Part shown: positions 1-6,112 of the stretch, one piece after another | How positions within the stretch are numbered: position 1 is the stretch's first letter | How the letters are laid out: each line of letters starts with the position of its first letter | NCBI GenBank assembly: GCA_035259345.1 | Contig: DATFWK010000141.1 | Coordinates: 1 to 6,394, forward strand | Reading direction: 5' to 3' | Length of the DNA: 6,394 nucleotides | DNA from: DATFWK01 sp035259345 | GTDB taxonomy: Bacteria; Actinomycetota; Thermoleophilia; Miltoncostaeales; Miltoncostaeaceae | The notes under the pieces: generated by a model | Seen by the model: only the letters and a program-made list of their open reading frames with translations | What the model was told of the DNA's origin: nothing | The model's database searches: none | Program-made: the position numbers and the translations under genes

Positions 1-919
1 CGAAGGCGCGGACCTCGGCCAAGGTGGGAGGGGATGCGCCGGCGCGCGAGCACTGCAGGGCCGCGACGATGGTCGCGAACGCGAGCAGCTCGTCGAGCTC
101 CATGTCGCCCAGGGCGGCGGATGCGCCGGCATCGAGCCGGCCGGCGTGCCACAGCCACCACAGCACCCCCGCGTTGAACGCGTCCCCGGCGCCCACGGTG
201 TCCGCCACGTCCACGCGGGGCGAGGCGGACGTCCCACGGCCGGCGCGGCTCTGACCGATCGCGCCGTCGGCGCCCAGGGTCAGGAGCGCAAGTCCCGTGC
301 CGCGCTCGATCAGGAGGTCGAGGACGCCCTTCGGGCCCTGCCCCGGGTAGAGCCACGCCGCGTCGGCCGCGCTCAGCTTGACGACGTGGGCGACCGCCAG
401 CCACGACTCGAACCGCCGGAGATACGAGTTCACATCCCCGGCCACGCCCGGCCGCACGTTGGGGTCCACCACGATCAGGCGCTCACCGGCCTCGCGCGCC
501 ATCAGCTCCTCGAGCGCGCCCGCGGGCGGGTTCGTGGCGAGCGCGAGCGTGCCGAGGTGGAGGGCCTTGACCTCGGGTCCGAGGATCGGCAGGTCGTCCG
601 GCGCGAGGTCCGCGTACGCCGTCCCGGTGAGGTAGAAGGTGTACTCGGCGCTTCCCTCCGCGTCCTGCTGCACGACGGCGAGCGGCGTCGGAGCGCCCCC
701 ACGGAGCACGTAGCGCCGGTCGACCCCGGCCTCGGCGAGCCGGTCGTCGAGCATCCTCCCGAAACCGTCGGTCGAGAGCCGCCCGAGAAATCCCGCGGGC
801 GCCTCGAGGCGGCCGAGCGCCACCGCCGTGTTGAACGGGCCGCCGCCCAGGGACGGGCGAAGCACGCCTCCGGGCCCGGGGATGAGATCGACCAGGGCCT
901 CGCCGGCAACGAGGATCAC
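1..919 (-). CDS. PfkB-family sugar kinase, fructokinase-like (3' end cut by window)
   Basis: This cytosolic kinase should transfer the ATP gamma-phosphate to a sugar hydroxyl. The best guess at substrate is fructose; 2-keto-3-deoxygluconate or another ketose is possible. The window holds 306 codons from a GTG at 919, with AGGGGA about 11-13 bases upstream. The N-terminus GEALVDLIPGPGG (6-18) and GGGPFNTAVALGRL (25-38) match PfkB signature 1 and the sugar-binding region. DPNVRP (152-157) is the motif usual in fructokinases. DTVGAGDAFNAG (240-251) is signature 2, with D246 as catalytic base and the glycines forming the anion hole. The tail CSRAGASPPTLAEVRAF is typical of the family C-terminus, so only some 5-20 residues should be missing. 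It lies downstream of the tRNA on the same strand, probably with its own promoter. Family assignment is firm; the substrate is inference. Confidence 0.93.
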   Translation of the reverse strand, partial: MILVAGEALVDLIPGPGGVLRPSLGGGPFNTAVALGRLEAPAGFLGRLSTDGFGRMLDDRLAEAGVDRRYVLRGGAPTPLAVVQQDAEGSAEYTFYLTGTAYADLAPDDLPILGPEVKALHLGTLALATNPPAGALEELMAREAGERLIVVDPNVRPGVAGDVNSYLRRFESWLAVAHVVKLSAADAAWLYPGQGPKGVLDLLIERGTGLALLTLGADGAIGQSRAGRGTSASPRVDVADTVGAGDAFNAGVLWWLWHAGRLDAGASAALGDMELDELLAFATIVAALQCSRAGASPPTLAEVRAF

Positions 920-973
920 GGGCGGCGGCGCTCCCCTCGGCAGCGGAACGACCCGGTCGTCACAGCGCCGAGG

Positions 974-979
974 ACACTA
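974..979 (-). promoter_or_regulatory. Possible -10 element (TAGTGT) of the sugar kinase gene
   Basis: On the minus strand GGCTAGTGTCC contains TAGTGT, which fits the TANNNT form of high-GC bacterial -10 boxes. It lies 54 bases upstream of the kinase GTG and downstream of the tRNA hairpin, where a promoter would be expected. No convincing -35 hexamer lies 16-18 bases further upstream. The same GCTAGNGT string occurs before fabD. Confidence 0.3.
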
Positions 980-1019
980 GCCGATGCCAGGCCGCCTCCC
1001 GACCCGCCCGGCCTCGACC

Positions 1020-1046
1020 GGGAACCCGCCTGGCGGGCGGGCTCCC
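1020..1046 (-). terminator. GC-rich hairpin just downstream of tRNA-Met, possible terminator
   Basis: In minus-strand RNA, GGGAGCCCGCC pairs with GGCGGGUUCCC over 11 bp around a 5-base loop (CGCCA). One of those pairs is G-U. In plus-strand RNA the same position is an A-C mismatch, so the structure favours minus-strand transcripts. It begins 5 bases beyond the tRNA 3' end. No U-tract follows, as is common for hairpin terminators of high-GC bacteria. It could equally protect the end or guide processing of the pre-tRNA. Confidence 0.55.
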
Positions 1047-1051
1047 GCGGA

Positions 1052-1125
1052 TAGCGGCGGTAGGACTCGAACCTACGACACGCGGATTATGATTCCGCTG
1101 CTCTAACCAACTGAGCTACGCCGCC
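1052..1125 (-). tRNA. tRNA-Met (anticodon CAT), elongator type
   Basis: The 74-base gene folds as a full cloverleaf. The acceptor GGCGGCG pairs with CGCCGCT, with the first pair a G1-U72 wobble. The D-stem is GCTC/GAGC. The anticodon stem GCGGA/TCCGC encloses loop ATCATAA with CAT at 1089-1091. The variable loop is 5 bases, the T-stem is GTAGG/CCTAC with loop TTCGAGT, and the discriminator is A73. CCA is not encoded. The anticodon stem lacks the three GC pairs (GGG/CCC) that mark initiator tRNA, and the 1-72 position is not the initiator C-A type mismatch, so this reads as elongator Met. tRNA-Ile2, whose CAT anticodon is modified to lysidine, is a less likely alternative. The ABC transporter gene is transcribed away from it. 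Confidence 0.95.
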
Positions 1126-1134
1126 CGGGCGGGC

Positions 1135-1156
1135 GCGGAGGCGCCCTGCGGAGGCG
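1135..1156. repeat. Direct repeat GCGGAGGCG x2 upstream of tRNA-Met
   Basis: GCGGAGGCG occurs at 1135-1143 and again at 1148-1156, separated by CCCT. It lies between the possible tRNA -10 box and the tRNA 5' end, so it would be in or beside the pre-tRNA leader. Its role is unknown and chance is a fair explanation. Confidence 0.35.
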
Positions 1157-1157
1157 A

Positions 1158-1163
1158 ATGGTA
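1158..1163 (-). promoter_or_regulatory. Possible -10 element (TACCAT) of tRNA-Met
   Basis: TACCAT within TGTACCATT is the only AT-richer, -10-like hexamer close upstream of the tRNA, with its end 32 bases from G1. No good -35 box stands 16-18 bases before it. The call rests mainly on position. Confidence 0.22.
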
Positions 1164-1179
1164 CAGGCCTCGTCCGCCG

Positions 1180-1195
1180 GGCCAGCCGGTTGGCC
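1180..1195. repeat. 16-bp near-palindrome in the tRNA/ABC divergent region
   Basis: GGCCAGCCGGTTGGCC is self-complementary except for one G/T position. CCGG recurs at 1177, 1186 and 1194. It lies between the divergent tRNA and ABC transporter genes, where an operator could sit. In a genome this GC-rich such palindromes also arise by chance. Confidence 0.3.
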
Positions 1196-1245
1196 GGATG
1201 CGGAGCGCGCGCCGACTCCCTACCCTCTTTCTCGTGGGAGTGCGC

Positions 1246-3069
1246 ATGGCAGAGGGCGGGGGTGGCGGCGGCGGACGCTACGGCGGCGGCCACTGGAATG
1301 GCGGCGGGGAGCCGGACAAGCCGCACGGGCCGGTCGACCTGCGCCGCATCGCGCGCCTGTTCACGCCGGCGAAGTGGCGGCTCCTGGCGACGCTCGGGCT
1401 CATCGGCATCTCCGGGGTCCTCGGGATCATCACCCCGTTCCTGCTGCGGGGCGTCCTCGACACGGCGCTGCCGGAGCACGACACGCAGCTCCTGACCGCG
1501 CTCGTCCTCGGGATGATCGCGATCGCCGTCCTCACCGGCGTCCTCGGCGTCTGGCAGACCTGGCTCTCGAACCTGGTCGGACAGCGCGTCATGCACGACC
1601 TGCGCTCGTCCGTCTACCGCCACCTCCAGCGGCTCTCGCTGGCGTTCTTCACGCGCACGCGCACCGGCGAGGTCCAGTCGCGGATCGCGAACGACATCGG
1701 CGGCATCCAGGCCGTGGTCACCTCGACGGCGACGTCGATCGTCTCCAACGTGACCACCGTCGTCGCGGCCGTCGTCGCGATGTTCCTGCTCGACTGGCGG
1801 CTGGCCGTCTTCGCGCTCGCGCTGCTGCCGGTCTTCGTGCTGCTCACCCGCCGGATCGGCAACCAGCGGCGGCGGATCACAACTCAGCGCCAGCGGACGA
1901 TGGCCGACATGTCGACGCTGGTCGAGGAGTCGCTCTCGGTCTCGGGGATCATGCTCGGCAAGACGATGGGCCGCTCCGGCGAGCTGGCCGACAGCTTCGT
2001 CGGGGAGTCGGAGCGCCTCGCCGACCTCGAGGTGCGCCAGCGGATGGCCGGCCGCTGGGTCATGGCGATGATCCAGATGACCTTCGCGATCATGCCGGCG
2101 CTCGTCTACTGGTTCGCGGGCACCAGCATCATCGGCGACATCTCGATCGGCACGGTGGTCGCCTTCACCACCCTCCAGACGCGCATCTTCTTCCCGATGA
2201 GCAGCCTGCTGTCGGTGGGCCTCGACATCCAGAGCTCGCTGGCCCTCTTCGAGCGGATCTTCGAGTACCTCGACCTCCCGGTGGACATCGACGAGCGCCC
2301 CGATGCCGTCGAGCTCAGCGGCTGCAGCGGCGAGGTCCGGATGGACGACGTCTGGTTCCGCTACGACACGAACGGTCCCTGGACGCTCCAGGGCGTCAGC
2401 CTCGAGATGCCGCCCGGCTCCCGGACCGCGCTCGTCGGCGAGACCGGCTCGGGCAAGACGACGATGGCCTACCTGGTCGCCCGCCTCTACGACGCCGAGC
2501 GCGGCGCGGTGAGCGTGGACGGCGTCGACGTGCGCGACGTCACCTTCGCCTCGCTGGCGCGGACCGTCGGCGTCGTCTCGCAGGACACCTACCTGTTCCA
2601 CGCCAGCGTCCGCGAGAACCTGCGCTTCGCGCGCCCGGACGCCACGGACGAGGAGATCGAGGACGCCGCGCGCTCGGCCCAGATCCACGCGCTGATCGAG
2701 AGCCTCCCGGAGGGCTACGACACGATGGTCGGCGAGCGTGGCTACCGCTTCTCCGGTGGCGAGAAGCAACGGATCGCGATCGCCCGCACGATGCTGCGCA
2801 ACCCGCCCGTGCTGGTGCTCGACGAGGCGACGAGCGCCCTGGACACCGCCACCGAGCGGGCCGTGCAGCAGGCCCTCGACCGCCTCGCCGAGGGACGGAC
2901 GACGATCGCGATCGCCCATCGGCTCTCGACCGTGCGGGACGCCGACCAGATCGCCGTCCTCGATCACGGGCGCATCGTCGAGCTCGGAACGCACGAGGAG
3001 CTCCTGGCGCTCGGGGGCCGCTACGCGGAGCTCGCGGCACGCGACGTCTCCGAGGAGGCGCTCGCGTAG
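1246..3069 (+). CDS. ABCB/MsbA-like ABC exporter half-transporter (fused membrane and ATPase domains)
   Basis: This 607-residue protein should sit in the plasma membrane and export a lipid, drug or peptide as a homodimer or heterodimer. I chose the ATG at 1246 because GTGGGAG lies 5 bases before it; an in-frame ATG at 1198 would add 16 residues upstream of that RBS. Residues 4-21 are almost all glycine. Six membrane segments lie near 46-68, 82-104, 164-183, 187-205, 271-292 and 299-325. The ATPase domain (about 362-600) has Walker A GETGSGKT (398-405, K404), Q-loop Q446, signature FSGGEKQ (502-508), Walker B with D526 and catalytic E527, D-loop SALD (530-533) and switch H558. All catalytic residues are present, so it is not a degenerate half. 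The glutamate after SGG replaces the Q of LSGGQ, as in many exporters of this class. No partner ABC gene is adjacent. A TACCCT at 1221 may be its -10. Confidence 0.95.
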   Translation: MAEGGGGGGGRYGGGHWNGGGEPDKPHGPVDLRRIARLFTPAKWRLLATLGLIGISGVLGIITPFLLRGVLDTALPEHDTQLLTALVLGMIAIAVLTGVLGVWQTWLSNLVGQRVMHDLRSSVYRHLQRLSLAFFTRTRTGEVQSRIANDIGGIQAVVTSTATSIVSNVTTVVAAVVAMFLLDWRLAVFALALLPVFVLLTRRIGNQRRRITTQRQRTMADMSTLVEESLSVSGIMLGKTMGRSGELADSFVGESERLADLEVRQRMAGRWVMAMIQMTFAIMPALVYWFAGTSIIGDISIGTVVAFTTLQTRIFFPMSSLLSVGLDIQSSLALFERIFEYLDLPVDIDERPDAVELSGCSGEVRMDDVWFRYDTNGPWTLQGVSLEMPPGSRTALVGETGSGKTTMAYLVARLYDAERGAVSVDGVDVRDVTFASLARTVGVVSQDTYLFHASVRENLRFARPDATDEEIEDAARSAQIHALIESLPEGYDTMVGERGYRFSGGEKQRIAIARTMLRNPPVLVLDEATSALDTATERAVQQALDRLAEGRTTIAIAHRLSTVRDADQIAVLDHGRIVELGTHEELLALGGRYAELAARDVSEEALA

Positions 3070-3083
3070 ACCGCCTTCTCGTC

Positions 3084-3115
3084 CGCGGTCCGCTAGGGTG
3101 CTCCGACGGACCGCG
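3084..3115. repeat. Perfect 9-bp inverted repeat between ABC gene and fabD (terminator or operator)
   Basis: CGCGGTCCG (3084-3092) and CGGACCGCG (3107-3115) are exact reverse complements separated by 14 bases. The first arm starts 15 bases after the ABC stop codon, which suits a terminator, but no T-run follows. The spacer contains TAGGGT, which suits an operator wrapped around the -10 box of the fab operon. The sequence does not decide between the two. Confidence 0.55.
3094..3099 (+). promoter_or_regulatory. Possible -10 element (TAGGGT) of the fab operon
   Basis: CGCTAGGGTGC fits TANNNT and shares GCTAGNGT with the putative kinase promoter. It lies 84 bases before the fabD start, inside the spacer of the inverted repeat. 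A start site about 7 bases on would fall at the edge of the second arm. No clear -35 box is visible. Confidence 0.32.
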
Positions 3116-3183
3116 ACGACCGCGGCCATGGCTCCGGGCGCCGGGAGGCACTCAGGACCGCCTCCGCAGAGAGGATCTCATCA

Positions 3184-4137
3184 GTGGCCTTGAAGACCCG
3201 TTCGGCCGCCCCGGCGCAGAACTCGAAGATCGCGCTCATGTTCCCGGGGCAGGGCGTGCAGCACGTCGGCATGGGGAAGGCGCTCGCCGAGACCTATCCC
3301 GTCGCTCGCCGCACGTTCGCGGAGGCCAGCGACGTCCTCGGCTACGACATCGCCAAGGCGTGCTTCTTCGGGCCCGAGGGCAGGCTGAACGCCACGCTCA
3401 CCTGCCAGCCGGCGATCGTGACGGTCTCCGTCGCGGCCCTCCGGGTCGCCCAGGAGCACGGCCTGGACGGCGACATCGTGATGGGCCACTCGCTCGGGGA
3501 GTACACCGCGCTCGTCGCCAACGGATCCCTGCGGTTCTCGGACGCGCTTACGATCGTCGCCCGCCGGGCGGAGCTCACCGCCGGCGTGGCGGCGGAGACG
3601 CCGGGCGCGATGGTGGCCCTGCTCGGGGTCGCGCTCGGGGCCGCCCGCAAGCTCTGCGCCCAGGCCGGTGAGGTGTGGGTCGCCAACGACAACTGCCCGG
3701 GACAGGTCGTGGCCTCCGGCCACCGGGCCGGCGTGGAGCGCCTGCTCGAGATCGCCCGGGTCGAGGGTCTGCGCACGCGCCTGCTCGACGTCGACGGCGC
3801 CTTCCACTCGCGCGTGATGACGCCGGCGGTGGACGGCCTGCGGACGGCGCTCCGCGGCGTCCGCATCGGGACCCCGACGATGCCGTTCCTGAGCTCCACC
3901 ACTGCCCGGCTCGAGACCGGCGACGGCCTGCGGGACCTGCTGGTCCGCCAGCTCACCTCCCCGGTGCGCTTCCGCGCCGCCGTGCGCTCGGCGCTGCCGC
4001 TCGGCGTGGACCGCTTCGTCGAGCTGGGCCCGCGGCAGGTTCTGGGCGGCCTGGTCTCGCGCGCGACGGGCAGCGGGCGGACCATCCACTTCGGAAGCCC
4101 GGAGCACCTGCCGCTGCTGGCCACGATCCTGACCTGA
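3184..4137 (+). CDS. fabD: Malonyl-CoA:acyl carrier protein transacylase (FabD)
   Basis: This cytosolic enzyme moves malonyl from CoA to the ACP thiol, supplying the extender for type II fatty-acid synthesis. It has 317 residues, close to the usual 300-320. The start is GTG at 3184 with GAGAGG about 9 bases upstream; the next ATG (3238) would cut off the first strand before FPGQG. FPGQGVQHVGMG (20-31) forms the oxyanion loop with Q23. GHSLGEYTA (101-109) carries nucleophile S103. R128, 25 residues later, fits the arginine that holds the malonyl carboxylate. NDNCPGQVVASG and AFHSRVM (206-212, H208) complete the catalytic pair, and VELGPRQVLGGL is the usual C-terminal motif. The segment after R128 reads AELTA rather than the common GxLMQ. 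It heads a fab operon, and its TGA shares its A with the fabG ATG. A polyketide acyltransferase is less likely given the neighbours. Confidence 0.95.
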   Translation: MALKTRSAAPAQNSKIALMFPGQGVQHVGMGKALAETYPVARRTFAEASDVLGYDIAKACFFGPEGRLNATLTCQPAIVTVSVAALRVAQEHGLDGDIVMGHSLGEYTALVANGSLRFSDALTIVARRAELTAGVAAETPGAMVALLGVALGAARKLCAQAGEVWVANDNCPGQVVASGHRAGVERLLEIARVEGLRTRLLDVDGAFHSRVMTPAVDGLRTALRGVRIGTPTMPFLSSTTARLETGDGLRDLLVRQLTSPVRFRAAVRSALPLGVDRFVELGPRQVLGGLVSRATGSGRTIHFGSPEHLPLLATILT

Positions 4138-4862
4138 TGAGCGCATTGGTGACGGGGGGCAGCTCCGGGATCGGAGCCGCCTGCGTGCGCGAGCTTGCGC
4201 GTCGGGGGCTGGACGTCGGGATCGGGTGCCTCTCCCGCCGCGGCGGCGCGGAGGAGGTGGCGGCCGAGGTTGCCACCGGCGGTCGCCGCGCGGTTGTCGG
4301 CGTCGCGGACGTCCGGGACCCCGACGCCGTCGAGGGCCTCGTCACCCGGGTCGAGGAGGAGCTCGGGCCGGTGGAGGCGGTGGTCGCCGCCGCCGGGCTC
4401 ACGCGCGACCGGGCGGCGCTGAGGATGTCCGGCGCGGACTGGCGCGACGTCCTCGAGATCAACCTCACCGGCGCGTTCCACACCCTGCGCGCGGTGCTTC
4501 GGCGCATGGTCGGCCGCGGCCGTGGGTCGGCGGTCGTGGTCTCCTCGCTTGCGGGCGTCACCGGCAACGCCGGGCAGGCGAACTACGCGGCGTCAAAGGC
4601 CGGCGTCCACGGCTTGGTCGCCTCGATGGCCCGGGAGGCCGGCCCGCACGGGGTCCGGGTGAACGCGGTGGCGCCCGGGCTCGTCGCCACGCCCCTCACG
4701 GCCGACCTCGACGAACGCCACCGCGACGCGCTCGTGGCGCGCACCGCGCTCGGCCGCGAGGGACGCCCGGAGGAGGTCGCCGCGGTCGTCGGCTTCCTCT
4801 GCTCGCCGGCCTCGGCCTACGTCACCGGGGCGGTCGTCCGCGTGGACGGCGGGTTCCAGTGA
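4137..4862 (+). CDS. fabG: 3-oxoacyl-ACP reductase (FabG), short-chain dehydrogenase
   Basis: This 241-residue reductase should use NADPH to reduce 3-oxoacyl-ACP to 3-hydroxyacyl-ACP, normally as a cytosolic tetramer. The start is ATG at 4137, overlapping the fabD stop by one base; no clear RBS is seen, which suggests coupled translation. TGGSSGIG (6-13) is the Rossmann nucleotide motif, and SRR after the second strand suits NADPH. The catalytic tetrad is N109 (EINLTGAF), S137 (VVSSLAG), Y150 and K154 (YAASK). VAPGLVATPL and a C-terminal VDGGFQ are typical of FabG. Two oddities stand out. The protein begins almost at the first strand, lacking the usual 5-8 lead residues. The structural NNAG motif before TRD is AAAG (84-87). 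Its place between fabD and fabF supports fatty-acid synthesis over another SDR role. Confidence 0.93.
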   Translation: MSALVTGGSSGIGAACVRELARRGLDVGIGCLSRRGGAEEVAAEVATGGRRAVVGVADVRDPDAVEGLVTRVEEELGPVEAVVAAAGLTRDRAALRMSGADWRDVLEINLTGAFHTLRAVLRRMVGRGRGSAVVVSSLAGVTGNAGQANYAASKAGVHGLVASMAREAGPHGVRVNAVAPGLVATPLTADLDERHRDALVARTALGREGRPEEVAAVVGFLCSPASAYVTGAVVRVDGGFQ

Positions 4863-6112
4863 GCGCGCGCCCGGACGCGCAGCGCGTGGTGATCACCGGC
4901 ATGGGCCTGGTGACGCCGATCGGGATCGGCCGTGAGGAGGTCTGGGCGGCCGCGCTGGCCGGGCGCTCCGGCGCGGGCCCGATCACCCGCTTCGACTGCT
5001 CGGACATGCCGGTCAAGATCGCCTGCGAGGTCACGGACTTCGTGCCCGAGGACTTCATGGACCGCCGGTCGCTGCGGCGCACGGACCGCTTCGCCCAGAT
5101 GGCCGTGGCGGCCGGGCGCATCGCCCTGGCGGACGCCGGCCTCGAGATCAACGGCGACGGGCGCCGCGTCGGCGCGGCGGTCGCTACGGGCTCGGGTGGG
5201 AACGAGACGTTCGAGGAGCACCATCGCGTGCTGCTCGAGCGGGGCCCGGATCGCCTGCCGCCCACCGCGGTCCCGATCCAGATCCTGAACATGGGCGCCG
5301 GCCAGGTGTCGATGGCCCTCGGCCTGCGCGGGCCGACCTCCTGCGCGGTCACCGCCTGCGCCTCGTCGGGCCACGCGATCGGGGACGCCGCCGAGCAGAT
5401 CCGCCGCGGCGCCGCGGACGTCATGCTGGCCGGCGGCGCGGAGGCCGGGGTCACGCGCTTCTGCATGGCGGGACTGGACGCGACCCGGGCCCTGTCGCGC
5501 TCGAGCGGGCCGCCGGAGGCCGCCAGCCGGCCGTTCGACCGCGGCCGCGACGGGTTCGTGATGGGCGAGGGCGCCGTCCTGCTCGTGCTCGAGAGCCTCG
5601 CGGGCGCCCGGGCCCGCGGGGCCACCATCCTCGCCGAGCTGGCCGGATACGCGGCCACCGCCGACGCCCACCACGTGACCGAGCCGGACCCGACCGCAGA
5701 GCCGCAGGCGCGCGTGATGACCGAGGCCATCGCGGACGCGGGGCTCGAGCCCGAGGACATCGGCTACGTCAACGCCCACGGCACCTCGACGCCGACCGGC
5801 GACCCCACCGAGATCCTGGCGGTGCGGATCGCGCTCGGCGACCGGGCGGCCACCACGCCGCTCAGCTCGACGAAGTCCATGCACGGCCACTGCATGGGTG
5901 CGACCTCGGCGCTCGAGGCCGCCATCACCGCGCTGGCCGTCCTCGACGGGCGGGTGCCGCCGACGATCAACCTCGACGACCTCGACCCGGAGTGCCAAGG
6001 CGTGGACCACGTGCGCGAGGCGCGGCCGGCACCGCTCCGGGCCGCGCTCACGAACTCCTTCGGGTTCGGCGGCCACAACGCGGCGCTGGTCGTCACGGGG
6101 CCGCCGGAGTGA
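4859..6112 (+). CDS. fabF: 3-oxoacyl-ACP synthase II (FabF, KAS II), first of a tandem pair
   Basis: This condensing enzyme should join malonyl-ACP to a growing acyl-ACP with loss of CO2. It has 417 residues, normal for FabF (about 410-415). I placed the start at GTG 4859, which overlaps the fabG TGA by 4 bases and puts RVVITGMGLVTPIG at residue 9; the open frame continues far upstream, but only as an out-of-frame shadow of fabG. The thiolase-fold active site is complete: C167 (TACASSG), H307 (NAHGTSTPTGDPTE), K339 and H344 (STKSMHGHCMG), and the gatekeeper loop NSFGFGGHN near the C-terminus. The extra histidine at 342 in MHGH is a minor variation. A weak GGCGGG lies before the start, so translation is probably coupled to fabG. 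KAS I (FabB) or a polyketide KS-alpha cannot be fully ruled out. Confidence 0.94.
   Translation: MSARPDAQRVVITGMGLVTPIGIGREEVWAAALAGRSGAGPITRFDCSDMPVKIACEVTDFVPEDFMDRRSLRRTDRFAQMAVAAGRIALADAGLEINGDGRRVGAAVATGSGGNETFEEHHRVLLERGPDRLPPTAVPIQILNMGAGQVSMALGLRGPTSCAVTACASSGHAIGDAAEQIRRGAADVMLAGGAEAGVTRFCMAGLDATRALSRSSGPPEAASRPFDRGRDGFVMGEGAVLLVLESLAGARARGATILAELAGYAATADAHHVTEPDPTAEPQARVMTEAIADAGLEPEDIGYVNAHGTSTPTGDPTEILAVRIALGDRAATTPLSSTKSMHGHCMGATSALEAAITALAVLDGRVPPTINLDDLDPECQGVDHVREARPAPLRAALTNSFGFGGHNAALVVTGPPE

Noticed and set aside
146..1054. A 302-codon plus-strand frame over the kinase region
   Set aside because: Arg/Pro/Glu-rich with no domain; the minus strand here encodes clear PfkB signatures.
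1052..1125. Initiator tRNA-fMet or tRNA-Ile2 identity for the CAT tRNA
   Set aside because: The anticodon stem lacks the GGG/CCC pairs and the 1-72 mismatch of initiators; overall sequence fits elongator Met better than Ile2, although Ile2 cannot be fully excluded by eye.
1087..3129. A 680-codon open frame on the minus strand opposite the ABC transporter
   Set aside because: It is rich in Arg, Asp, Glu, His and Gly, has no recognisable domain, and crosses the tRNA. Long antisense frames are expected opposite genes with high GC at third positions.
3128..3193. 21-codon leader ORF (MAPGAGRHSGPPPQRGSHQWP) overlapping the fabD start
   Set aside because: No RBS, and the frame is open far upstream as a shadow of the ABC gene; a regulatory uORF cannot be excluded but nothing supports it.
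1158..3671. An 837-codon plus-strand frame through the ABC gene and into fabD
   Set aside because: It is an out-of-frame reading of two real genes, dominated by Arg, Pro, Gly and Ala.
3675..4136. Upstream extension of the fabG frame within fabD
   Set aside because: Out-of-frame reading of fabD; the SDR fold begins right at the ATG at 4137.
4226..4858. Upstream extension of the fabF frame within fabG
   Set aside because: The extension is Arg/Gly-rich nonsense from the fabG gene read in another frame; homology starts at about 4859.
4817..6076. A 419-codon open frame on the minus strand opposite fabF
   Set aside because: Same low-complexity antisense composition; the plus-strand FabF has all its catalytic motifs.
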